A stretch of DNA of 39,221 nt from Hymenobacter sp. IS2118 (GTDB taxonomy: Bacteria > Bacteroidota > Bacteroidia > Cytophagales > Hymenobacteraceae), in contig NZ_JNLX01000099.1 of the NCBI RefSeq assembly GCF_000715495.1, positions 1-39,221 on the forward strand. The letters are read 5' to 3'. The position numbers and the translations under genes were made by a program. The notes beneath the pieces were generated by a model. It was not told where the DNA came from and did no database searches. It saw only the letters and a list, made by a program, of their open reading frames with translations. Position 1 is the stretch's first letter. Each line of letters opens with the position of its first letter. Shown here in pieces: positions 32,427-39,221 of the stretch.

Positions 32427-33698
32427 TTACGCTGTTTCGACCGTTTTCTCCAAATCGAACAGTTCGCCCAATAGCTCCACCATGTGTTCACCGTTGTCGC
32501 GGCGACAGGCGGCTTTCAGGTGCAGCACGTGCTGCTTCAGAATCTTCTGCATCAGGGAGCGGGTGGCTTCGTCGAGGAGCTTGCTTTCGGCGGGCGTAGC
32601 GCGCTTCTGGTAGCGGTCCAGCTCTTCCTGGCGGATGGTTTCGAGGTTGGCTTTCATCTTTTGGATGAGCGGCGAAACCATCATTTCCTTGGCCCAGTCG
32701 TTGAGGCCGGCAATGCTTTCGGCAATGATGGCGCGCACCTGGGGCACGGCTGCCAGGCGCGTTTGCAGCGCGGCCGAGGCTTTGCTCTGAATGGCGTCGA
32801 TGTTATAAACCAGCACGCCGGGCACCTGCTCCACGTCGGAACCAATGCTACGGGGCACGCTCAGGTCCACGAAGAACTTGAAGCTGAGCACATCGAGGTT
32901 CTCCACCAATTCGCGGGTGAAAAAGGGGTCGGTACGGTTGATGGAGGAGATGATAACATCGGCGTCCTTCAAGGCGGGCACCAAATCTTCGAAATCCACG
33001 AGGCGCATGCCGCACTCTTCGGCCAACTCCTCGGCCTTGGCGCGGGTGCGGTTGCAAATGGTGATATCGCCAAACGCCTTGCTGGCGGCCAGGTGGCGGC
33101 ACACGTCGGCACCAATCTCGCCCAGTCCTACTACCAGCACGCGCGGGTTGGCCACGTCAGCGGTCAATTCCTCCACTAGTTCCAGCGCGGCGTAGCTGAT
33201 GGATGCCGCGCCATCGCGGAAGCTGGTTTCGGTCTGCACGCGCTTATTGGTGAAAAATACCGTGTGCAGCAAGCGGTGCAGGAACGGGCCAGCGGCGTCG
33301 GCATCGGCGGCCCACTGGTAGGCCGTTTTCACCTGATTGCTGATTTGCAGGTCGCCCACTACCTGGGCGTCGAGGCCCATGGCTACTTCGAAAAGGTGCC
33401 GCACGGCCGCGTCGGCGTCGGGCAGCAGGTCGAAATAGGGCAGGAACTGGCCGATGTCGGCGCGGTCCTTGAGGTGGCCGAGGGCGAGAATGATTTCGCG
33501 GCTGCGGTCATCTTCGGCCGCGTAGTACACTTCGGTGCGGTTGCAGGTACTCAGCACGAGCAGGTCGGAAAGACCTAAATCGTGGTGCAGCGTGTGCAGG
33601 AAACGACGACAAGCCGCCTCATCCAGCGAAAGCAGCTCGCGGATGGCCAGCGGGGCTTTCTTGAAGGAGAGGCTAACGGCCTTGAACGGATGCGACAT
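32427..33698 (-). CDS. hemA: Glutamyl-tRNA reductase
   Basis: HemA reduces glutamyl-tRNA with NADPH to glutamate-1-semialdehyde, the first committed step of haem synthesis by the C5 pathway. The 423-residue protein shows the catalytic cysteine C52 in VLSTCNRTEVYYA, the NADPH-binding motif VVGLGEIGADVCRHL near residue 190, ICNRTRAKAEEL and VIISSINRTDPFF. The C-terminal dimerisation helices follow (LDRYQKRATPAESKLLDEA region). ATG 33698 (MSHPFKAVSLSFKKAP) is preferred over the GTG at 33713. A -7 box TAATTTTG precedes it at 33725-33732. No other haem gene is adjacent, whereas in many bacteria hemA is beside hemC or hemL. It is divergent from an EamA transporter. Confidence 0.95.
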   Translation of the reverse strand: MSHPFKAVSLSFKKAPLAIRELLSLDEAACRRFLHTLHHDLGLSDLLVLSTCNRTEVYYAAEDDRSREIILALGHLKDRADIGQFLPYFDLLPDADAAVRHLFEVAMGLDAQVVGDLQISNQVKTAYQWAADADAAGPFLHRLLHTVFFTNKRVQTETSFRDGAASISYAALELVEELTADVANPRVLVVGLGEIGADVCRHLAASKAFGDITICNRTRAKAEELAEECGMRLVDFEDLVPALKDADVIISSINRTDPFFTRELVENLDVLSFKFFVDLSVPRSIGSDVEQVPGVLVYNIDAIQSKASAALQTRLAAVPQVRAIIAESIAGLNDWAKEMMVSPLIQKMKANLETIRQEELDRYQKRATPAESKLLDEATRSLMQKILKQHVLHLKAACRRDNGEHMVELLGELFDLEKTVETA

Positions 33699-33724
33699 AG
33701 ACTGAATCGGCACGAAACCGGGCT

Positions 33725-33732
33725 ACAAAATT
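33725..33732 (-). promoter_or_regulatory. -7 promoter box of hemA
   Basis: On the minus strand this reads TAATTTTG, an exact fit to TAnnTTTG, 26 bases before the hemA ATG. A TTG lies only 13 bases further upstream, shorter than the usual 17-19, so the -33 element is uncertain. Confidence 0.55.
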
Positions 33733-33824
33733 ACGGCAGGAATCGGCAAGAATGAAACAGGCGGAACAATACTACGGTTTGGCCCCGGCGGCATTTACCC
33801 GCGAATCCGCCGGTGGGCCCCTCG

Positions 33825-33832
33825 TACCTTTG
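33825..33832 (+). promoter_or_regulatory. -7 promoter box of the EamA transporter gene
   Basis: TACCTTTG fits the consensus exactly and ends four bases before the ATG at 33837, again implying an almost leaderless transcript. It excludes the longer reading from 33813, which starts upstream of the promoter. Confidence 0.6.
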
Positions 33833-33836
33833 CCGC

Positions 33837-34877
33837 ATGGCCTTACCAAACGCACCCGTTCCCGCTGCTCCCCTCGCTCCTGTTCCCGTGGCAGCCGCTT
33901 CGGGCGGGGCCGGAATCTTTGGCGAAACGGCTTCTACGGCATCTAAAGCGGCAAAAGCAGTTGCCGGGCCGGGCAGCGCCGCACCCAGCGTTACCACGCC
34001 CGTGGCGTGGGTGCTGCTCTTCGTGCTGGCGGGCATTTGGGGCACGTCTTTTATTTTGATGAAAAAAGGCCTGGTCGTGTTTTCGGCGATGGAGCTGGGC
34101 GCTACCCGCGTGAGCGTGGCGGCGCTGCTGCTGCTGCCTTTTGCCCTGCGCCACGTGGGTCAGGTCGAACGCAGCCGGTTTAAGTGGCTGGCGGTGAGTG
34201 GGGTGGTGGGCACGCTTATTCCGGCGTTTCTCTTTGCTTATGCCGAAACCAAGCTGGCCTCCGGGCTGGCGGGTGTGCTCAATGCCCTCACGGTGGTGTT
34301 TACGCTGCTGATGGGCGCGCTGCTGTTTGGGCAGCGGCTCACGGGGCTGCGGGTGCTGGGCATCGGGCTGGGTTTGGTGGGCACGGTGGTGATGCTGCTG
34401 CTGGGCGGCAGCGGCGGCACCGACACGCCCACCGGCGAAGGCAACGCCTGGTACGGCATCTACATCCTGATTGCCACCATCGGCTACGGCCTGAGCGTCA
34501 ACGTTATCAAATACAAGCTGGGCGGCATGACCCCGATGGCGGTGACGGCCGTGCTGCTACTGCTCATCGGCGGGCCCGCGCTGGCGTATCTGCTGGTGGG
34601 TACCAACTTTTTGCACAAGTTAGCCACCGCGCCCGGCGCCTGGCCGGCCTTTGGCTACATCGCCCTGCTGGCCACCATGAGCACGGCCGTGGCGATGGTG
34701 CTTTTCAACCGACTGATTCAGCAATCCACAGCCCTGTTCGCCTCATCAAGCACGTATTTGATTCCCATCGTGGCCCTGGCATGGGGCGCGCTGGACGGCG
34801 AGGCATTCAACCTCTGGCATCTGCTGGGCATGGTCATCATCCTGGCCGGGGTGCTGATTATCCACCGGGCGCGGTAG
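33837..34877 (+). CDS. EamA/DMT family inner-membrane transporter
   Basis: A 346-residue member of the drug/metabolite transporter superfamily with two EamA repeats of about five membrane helices each. The first helix is VLLFVLAGIWGTSFILMKKG, with the family pattern of a glycine/tryptophan-rich first helix. Later segments include FLFAYAETKLASGLAGVLNA and, in the second repeat, YIALLATMSTAVAMVLFNRL and STYLIPIVALAWGALDGE. The first 55 residues are an Ala/Pro-rich cytoplasmic extension not usual for the family. Members export amino acids, nucleotides or drugs; the substrate is not predictable here. The gene is divergent from hemA and convergent with the LpxR-type gene, separated from it by a palindromic element. 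Confidence 0.9.
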   Translation: MALPNAPVPAAPLAPVPVAAASGGAGIFGETASTASKAAKAVAGPGSAAPSVTTPVAWVLLFVLAGIWGTSFILMKKGLVVFSAMELGATRVSVAALLLLPFALRHVGQVERSRFKWLAVSGVVGTLIPAFLFAYAETKLASGLAGVLNALTVVFTLLMGALLFGQRLTGLRVLGIGLGLVGTVVMLLLGGSGGTDTPTGEGNAWYGIYILIATIGYGLSVNVIKYKLGGMTPMAVTAVLLLLIGGPALAYLLVGTNFLHKLATAPGAWPAFGYIALLATMSTAVAMVLFNRLIQQSTALFASSSTYLIPIVALAWGALDGEAFNLWHLLGMVIILAGVLIIHRAR

Positions 34878-34884
34878 GACGTCA

Positions 34885-35012
34885 CCTCACCCCCTAGCCC
34901 CCTCTCCAAAAGAGAGGGGGGACTAGTTTTTAGCCTTAATTCTTTATAATTTAGACTTTTAGAGTTAGCGCTAGTTCCCCCTCTTTTTGGAAGAGGGGGT
35001 TAGGGGGTGAGG
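34885..35012. repeat. Long palindromic element (copy 2) between convergent genes
   Basis: The arms 34885-34927 and 34971-35012 (CCTCACCCCCTAGCCCCCTC and its complement) surround an AT-rich core of about 43 bases. Each arm also contains a small inner hairpin around CTCTCCAAAAGAGAG. The core edge CTAGTTTTTAG (34923-34933) is the reverse complement of CTAAAAACTAG in copy 1 at 3111-3121, so both belong to one family in opposite orientation. Like copy 1 it fills the space between two convergently transcribed genes. It may be a REP/MITE-like element that also terminates transcription. Confidence 0.85.
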
Positions 35013-35063
35013 TTGGCGGCCGGGCAAGATTGCATAAATAGGATAGCTGCACGCCCACAGCAA

Positions 35064-36038
35064 CTAAAACGCCGCCGTCACCACCAGCTGTCCCCAACGG
35101 TGGGTGCGGGCCCCATCGAATTCCGGTGACACCCAGGTGGAATTAGCCTCCAGGCTGAAGCCTTTGTGGGCCAGCACCAAGCCGGTGGTGTTGCGGGCCA
35201 CGGTGCGCGCTATGGCGCTGGCCGCAAGCTCATAGGGGTTAGTTTGATTGAATACTCCGCCTTGCAGCGTGGCATCGTAGCCCACCAGGCGGCCTTGCAG
35301 CGAAGAATAGCCATACAATTGCCACTGCGCCTGTCCGGCACGGCTGCTGGCGCCCGCTACGCCCAGGCTGGAAAAGTAGGGTTGCAGCAAACCCAGCCGC
35401 AGCTGGGCACCAGCGCCGGCGTAGGTGTAGAGCGTGCTGGCGGAAGCCTCCGCCGTGCCCACTACTTCCACAAAACGACTCACGGCCAGCAGCTGCCGCT
35501 CGTAGGCCACGCGGTAGCCCAGCACGGCATCGGTCTGAATCTGGTAGTCCCAGCCGCGGGGCTCGGGGTTGTTGGTGGCCCGGTGAATGGCCTGCTGGAA
35601 TTCCTTGGCAAACGTGCCGGGGCCAATGAAGCCCACCTCCAGCGCCGTAGTGAGGCGCTGCCGACGCTGGTTGCTCACCCGGAAAAATGAGGCGTAGAAG
35701 TACGACGCGTACGGCCGGTCGCCCTCCCGAATAAACGCGTCCTTGATGCGTAGCGGCGTGAAACCGTCGTAGCGCAGCATAATGCCGTGGTACTGGGTGC
35801 TGCCAGCCGGGCCCCGGAACAGCAGGCCCTGGGTAGGCAGCCGCGCCAGGCTGGGCTGCACCAGGGTCAGGGTCATGCCCTGGGTGAAGTAATAATCGGT
35901 GCGAAACAGAAAGTCGTTGGCGTAGGTGTAGCGCAGCAGCCGGTCGGGGCTGGTGGGGTGCAGGGTGTCCGGCAGCATTTGGGCGCGGCCGGGCAGGGCA
36001 AGCAGCAGGGTAAAAAACAAGAATAAGAGCGAACGCAT
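35064..36038 (-). CDS. lpxR: LpxR family outer-membrane lipid A deacylase (DUF2219)
   Basis: LpxR is an outer-membrane beta-barrel enzyme that removes the 3'-acyloxyacyl chain of lipid A. The 324-residue protein has a signal peptide (MRSLLFLFFTLLLALPGRAQ). It also has the family residues of the active site: N41-D42 in YTYANDFLFRTDYYFTQG and H152 in IHRATNNPEPRGWDYQI, plus the conserved REGDRPYASYFYASFF. The remainder alternates hydrophobic strands and ends in VVTAAF, a C-terminal aromatic typical of outer-membrane barrels. I use ATG 36038; the frame continues upstream but lacks homology. The next gene upstream on the same strand is a PAS histidine kinase (88 bases away), so its expression could be co-regulated with that kinase. 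The deacylase activity itself is inferred from the conserved residues. Confidence 0.9.
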   Translation of the reverse strand: MRSLLFLFFTLLLALPGRAQMLPDTLHPTSPDRLLRYTYANDFLFRTDYYFTQGMTLTLVQPSLARLPTQGLLFRGPAGSTQYHGIMLRYDGFTPLRIKDAFIREGDRPYASYFYASFFRVSNQRRQRLTTALEVGFIGPGTFAKEFQQAIHRATNNPEPRGWDYQIQTDAVLGYRVAYERQLLAVSRFVEVVGTAEASASTLYTYAGAGAQLRLGLLQPYFSSLGVAGASSRAGQAQWQLYGYSSLQGRLVGYDATLQGGVFNQTNPYELAASAIARTVARNTTGLVLAHKGFSLEANSTWVSPEFDGARTHRWGQLVVTAAF

Positions 36039-36126
36039 GGCAGTAACCGGGGACGAGGAGGGCATACCTACGGCCCCGCAACCTCCAGCGGGTTTGGGGC
36101 AGCTCACATTTCCGGCTCCGGCCAGC

Positions 36127-37212
36127 TCAAATGGGCAGCTTGATATAGAACGTAGTGCCCACGCCTTCCCGGCTCTCAAACCAGATGCTGCCGTCGTGCA
36201 GCTGCACCAGGGTTTGAATGATGGACATGCCCAGGCCCGTGGTTTTCTCGCCGCGCAGGCCCGGCCGCCGCGCCGGGGTGAAGCGGTCGAACAGCACGGG
36301 CTGAAACTTTTCGGGAATACCCACACCGTCATCGGCCACCGTTACCAGTACGTACTGGGGGTGCTGCGCTAGCGCCAGCGAGATGTGGCCGCCCTCGCCG
36401 GTGAACTTGATGGCGTTGGACATCAGGTTGTTTATTACCTGCAAAAACTTGTTGTTGTCCAGCTCTATGTACACGGCATCGGGCGTGCTGCTGAAACTGA
36501 AGTGCTTGGCCACCAGGTGCTCGGAACGCTGGTAGGTATCCATCACCTGACGGAGATTGGCAGCCAGGTCCACGCGTTCGCGCTTGAGCTGCACGCTGGC
36601 CGACTCGGCAAACTCGCTGTCCACGAACTCGCGGATGAGGTTCACACTCTCGCGGCAGGTTTCCTGCATCACCAGCACCATTTTTTCCACCTGCGGGTCT
36701 TGCAGGGCCTGCGTTTTTTCCTGAAAAAACGTTGCCATCTGCTGTAGCAAGTTGAAAGGCCCGGCCAGGTCGTGCGACAGGATTTCCAGAGTCGTGTTCT
36801 TTTTGGCCATGAACTTGTCGGCGTTGCGCGTGTACTCGTGGTCCACGGTCACGTCCTGCACGCTGCCGCAGAGTAGCACCTGTCCGTCGCTGGCTACGGC
36901 CCGGTGGGCCCGCACGCTCAGCCACCGCAGCGGGGCGTCGGGCTGGGGCTGTAGGCGCAGCAGCAGGTCGTCGTGCAGCTCACCGTTGGCGATATTGCTG
37001 AGGCAGGCCAGGGCGTAGGCCTGGTCCTGGGCGGGCAGGTAGCTCAGCAGGCGCGGCAGGTCCTGGGTAACAGTATCGCGGCAGGCCGTCGGAAATAGCT
37101 GTTCGTAGGCCTCGCTCACATACAATACCTGACCAGCGCTCACGCTGTACGCGAAAAACAGCAGCGGGCTTCCCTGCAGCAAGTGGTGCAATACTTCAGT
37201 CTGGTCTAGCAT
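36127..37212 (-). CDS. PAS-domain sensor histidine kinase (cytoplasmic)
   Basis: A 361-residue kinase with an N-terminal PAS domain (about residues 5-125; HHLLQGSPLLFFAYSVSAG, VSEAYEQLFPT). A HisKA segment follows with the phosphorylated H147 in LEILSHDLAGPFNLL, and then a HATPase_c domain: N box QVINNLMSNAIKF, G1 DDGVGIP, F box LFDRF and G2 TTGLGMSII. There are no membrane segments and no receiver domain, so the cognate response regulator must be elsewhere. ATG 37212 follows directly on a GTG (37215), and I prefer the ATG. The gene lies between the APC permease gene (51 bases upstream, same strand) and the lpxR-type gene, so the three may be one transcript. Confidence 0.92.
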   Translation of the reverse strand: MLDQTEVLHHLLQGSPLLFFAYSVSAGQVLYVSEAYEQLFPTACRDTVTQDLPRLLSYLPAQDQAYALACLSNIANGELHDDLLLRLQPQPDAPLRWLSVRAHRAVASDGQVLLCGSVQDVTVDHEYTRNADKFMAKKNTTLEILSHDLAGPFNLLQQMATFFQEKTQALQDPQVEKMVLVMQETCRESVNLIREFVDSEFAESASVQLKRERVDLAANLRQVMDTYQRSEHLVAKHFSFSSTPDAVYIELDNNKFLQVINNLMSNAIKFTGEGGHISLALAQHPQYVLVTVADDGVGIPEKFQPVLFDRFTPARRPGLRGEKTTGLGMSIIQTLVQLHDGSIWFESREGVGTTFYIKLPI

Positions 37213-37263
37213 CACAGGGTAGTTTTCCCAGGTAAAAGGAGGGCCGAGGGTAAGCCTCGCCGG

Positions 37264-39051
37264 CTAAGCGGGAGTAGCTTCCGTTCCGGTCAGGCGGTTC
37301 AGCTTCGAGTTTTGGTAGCCGTAGCCGAAATACACGGCCAGCCCGATGAGCAGCCACACGAAAAACAGCGTCCAGTTGCTGATGCCGAGCTGCGTCATCA
37401 AATACAGGTTGATGAGCAGGCCCAGCACGGGCAGGGCCGAGAGGCGCTTGCGGAACGAGAGCACCGCCAGCGCTACGCAAAACATCAAAAACACGATTGT
37501 GGGAATCTGGTGGGCAAAGCCGCCGGTGATGCTGCCGCTCACCTCGTCCTTCAGCAGCCAGCCGCGCTGCCCGCTCACGTCCAGCCCAAACTCGTGGTTG
37601 TTGGCACCGTTGTAGCGGAAAATGAGGAAGGCGCCCACGGCCAGCACCAGCGGTACCACCCACTTGCCATTGATATACGGCACCTTAAACCGGGCCTCGG
37701 AGCGGCCGTAGGGGTCGATGATGAGAATGCCGCCGCAAACCAGCGCAAACGCGAACAGCGTGCCGATGCTGGTGAGGTCCACTACCAAATCCATGTTCAG
37801 AACCAGCGCCGGCACGGCCACGAAAAAGCCCGTGACAATGGTAGCAAACGAGGGCGTGTGGAAGCGCGGGTGAATGCGCGAAAACACCTTGGGCAGCAGC
37901 CCGTCGCGGCTCATCGTGAGCCAGATGCGCGGCTGGCCCAGCTGAAACACCAGCAGCACCGAGGCCATGGCAAATACCGCACTCACCGCCACCAGGCCCG
38001 AGAGCTTGGGCAGGCCCACTTCAGCAAATACAAACGAGAGCGGGTCGCCCACGCCGAGCTTGGTGTAGGGCACCATGCCAGTGAGCACCAGCGTGATAAT
38101 AACGTACAGCACCGTGCAGATGATGAGGGCGTACATCATGGCCTTGGGCAGGTCGCGCTGCGGGTTCTTACACTCCTCGGCGGTAGTCGAGATGGCATCG
38201 AAGCCGATGTAGGCGAAGAACACCGCCGACACGCCCTTGAGCACGCCGCCCACGCCGTTGGGGGCGAAGGGGCTCCAGTTGGCCGGCTCGATGTAGAATG
38301 CGCCCACGGCGATAACCACCACAACCACAATCAGTTTTAGTAGTACCAGGATGTTGGAAGCCGTCTTGCTTTCCTTGATGCCCACGTACACCAGCGCCGT
38401 AATGGCCACCGTGATGGAGAACGCCGGCAGGTCGACCACCAAATGCCAGTCGCCGAACAGGACAGGGGCGGAGTTCCAGATGTTGTAGCCTTCGAGCTGC
38501 GCGGGCGTGGCCTGCGAGAGCGGCAGCTTGGCCTGCATGAGGGCCAGCACGGCGTTGTAGCCCTGATAGGCGCTTTGGGTGCCGGTGCTGAGGTAGGCCG
38601 GAATGTGCAGCCCGATGCCATCAAGCAGGCCGGTGAAATAGTCGGACCAGGAAATGGCCACCACGATGTTGCCCACCGCGTATTCCATAATCAGCGCCCA
38701 GCCGATAATCCAGGCTGCGAGTTCTCCAAACGAGGCGTAGGCGTAGGTGTAGGCCGAGCCGCTGACCGGAATGGTGGCCGCGAACTGCGCGTAGCACAGC
38801 GCCGAAAACGCACAGGCCACAGCCGTGAACACGAACAGCAGCGACACGGCCGGCCCGCCGTCGAGGCTGGCCTTGCCGATGGTGCTGAAAATGCCGGCCC
38901 CGATAATGGCCGCGATGCCCAGCGCCGTGAGGTCGCGCACGGTGAGGTGACGTTCGAGGCCGCCGGGCGCGTGGCCCTCGGCATCGGCGGGTGGATTTTG
39001 GAGGATGGCCGCAATGGTTTTGCGGCGAAACAGGGACTTATCAGAGCGCAT
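37264..39051 (-). CDS. APC superfamily amino acid permease
   Basis: A 595-residue transporter of the amino acid-polyamine-organocation superfamily, most like the bacterial cationic amino acid transporter group with 12-14 membrane helices. The first helix carries the substrate-binding GxG segment ALGIAAIIGAGIFSTIG. Helix 6 has AVFFAYIGFDAISTTAEE, and CKNPQRDLPKAMMYALI follows, all classical for the CAT/YfnA type. ATG 39051 (MRSDKSLFRRKTIAAIL) is taken as start because the longer frame adds an unlikely cysteine/proline-rich leader. ATCTTTTG at 39080-39087 (minus strand) is a partial -7 box. It heads a possible transcript with the histidine kinase and LpxR-type gene. The substrate (Lys/Arg or another amino acid) is not determined by the sequence. 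Confidence 0.9.
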   Translation of the reverse strand: MRSDKSLFRRKTIAAILQNPPADAEGHAPGGLERHLTVRDLTALGIAAIIGAGIFSTIGKASLDGGPAVSLLFVFTAVACAFSALCYAQFAATIPVSGSAYTYAYASFGELAAWIIGWALIMEYAVGNIVVAISWSDYFTGLLDGIGLHIPAYLSTGTQSAYQGYNAVLALMQAKLPLSQATPAQLEGYNIWNSAPVLFGDWHLVVDLPAFSITVAITALVYVGIKESKTASNILVLLKLIVVVVVIAVGAFYIEPANWSPFAPNGVGGVLKGVSAVFFAYIGFDAISTTAEECKNPQRDLPKAMMYALIICTVLYVIITLVLTGMVPYTKLGVGDPLSFVFAEVGLPKLSGLVAVSAVFAMASVLLVFQLGQPRIWLTMSRDGLLPKVFSRIHPRFHTPSFATIVTGFFVAVPALVLNMDLVVDLTSIGTLFAFALVCGGILIIDPYGRSEARFKVPYINGKWVVPLVLAVGAFLIFRYNGANNHEFGLDVSGQRGWLLKDEVSGSITGGFAHQIPTIVFLMFCVALAVLSFRKRLSALPVLGLLINLYLMTQLGISNWTLFFVWLLIGLAVYFGYGYQNSKLNRLTGTEATPA

Positions 39052-39167
39052 GCAGGGTGGGCGGGACGGGTTTGAAGGGCAAAAGATAAAGCAAAATGAC
39101 GGGGGCGTGTGCAATCCGGCCTTGGCGTGCATCAGCAAAGCAGTCCCTTTTACCCCTCCTTCCGCTT

Positions 39168-39221
39168 ATGCGCCCGCCTGTTACCCTCGCCATTCCGCAG
39201 CCCTGCCACGAAAACTGGGCC
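39168..39221 (+). CDS. Start of a divergent gene, cut by the window end
   Basis: Eighteen codons from ATG 39168 read MRPPVTLAIPQPCHENWA. This is the opening of a Bacteroidota (Hymenobacter-type) protein group I recognise by the PQPCHE(N/S)W segment, which usually continues with a CxxC-containing module and, in many members, a carboxypeptidase-like or TonB-related domain. Only the N-terminus is inside the window, so nothing more can be said. It is divergent from the permease gene. Confidence 0.6.
   Translation, partial: MRPPVTLAIPQPCHENWA

Noticed and set aside
1..39221. tRNA, rRNA, CRISPR array, prophage, integrase or transposase
   Set aside because: I looked for regularly spaced repeats, tRNA arm sequences and typical enzyme motifs and saw none. 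A tRNA or covariance search could still find a divergent RNA.

Overview
The window looks like chromosome of a GC-rich Bacteroidota bacterium, most likely Hymenobacter or a close Cytophagales relative. Three things point there: two proteins end in type IX secretion (T9SS) sorting domains, several genes carry the Bacteroidota -7 promoter box TAnnTTTG directly before the start codon with no Shine-Dalgarno sequence, and the intergenic palindrome families are of the kind common in that group. This is inference from sequence style; no rRNA or tRNA is present to confirm it.

Layout. 1-3190: the 3' end of a T9SS-secreted protein, a small cytochrome c, a family 4 glycosyltransferase and rfbC (dTDP-rhamnose pathway). 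3188-6896: murF divergent from a large FG-GAP/VCBS T9SS cargo protein. 7066-10231: an AT-richer orphan gene, then an aminotransferase plus omega-amidase pair on the minus strand that reads as a glutamine transaminase/omega-amidase salvage route. 10328-14599: a 1423-residue soluble histidine kinase with about nine PAS domains, divergent from a small STAS-like protein (15258). 15927-22253: a barrel-less TonB plug/MG2-like envelope protein, a YceI protein, and a 956-residue protein joining a gluzincin-type HExxH domain, a TolB-like propeller and a probable outer-membrane barrel. 22397-27153: a lipoprotein, a type II NADH dehydrogenase, a DUF2141 protein, a second lipoprotein-like protein and an aldo/keto reductase. 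27372-32342: a DsbA/FrnE oxidoreductase, then a formate dehydrogenase module (fdhD, a small DUF7009-like protein and a YdeP-type molybdopterin oxidoreductase). 32427-39221: hemA divergent from an EamA transporter; an LpxR lipid A deacylase, a PAS histidine kinase and an APC amino acid permease on the minus strand; and the first 18 codons of a divergent gene.

The coding content is mostly chromosomal housekeeping and envelope functions. I see no phage, integrase, transposase, CRISPR array, toxin system or biosynthetic cluster. The distinctive layer is between genes: a two-copy family of long hairpin elements, each sitting between convergent genes; a perfect 34-bp-arm palindrome; a 270-bp element with 31-bp inverted ends; a pentanucleotide repeat in the yceI leader; a hairpin covering the ndh start codon; and several promoters so close to the ATG that leaderless transcripts are likely. 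The strongest protein-level candidates for follow-up are the protease-propeller-barrel fusion, the formate dehydrogenase module with its unexplained small protein, and the many-PAS kinase with an internally duplicated PAS pair.
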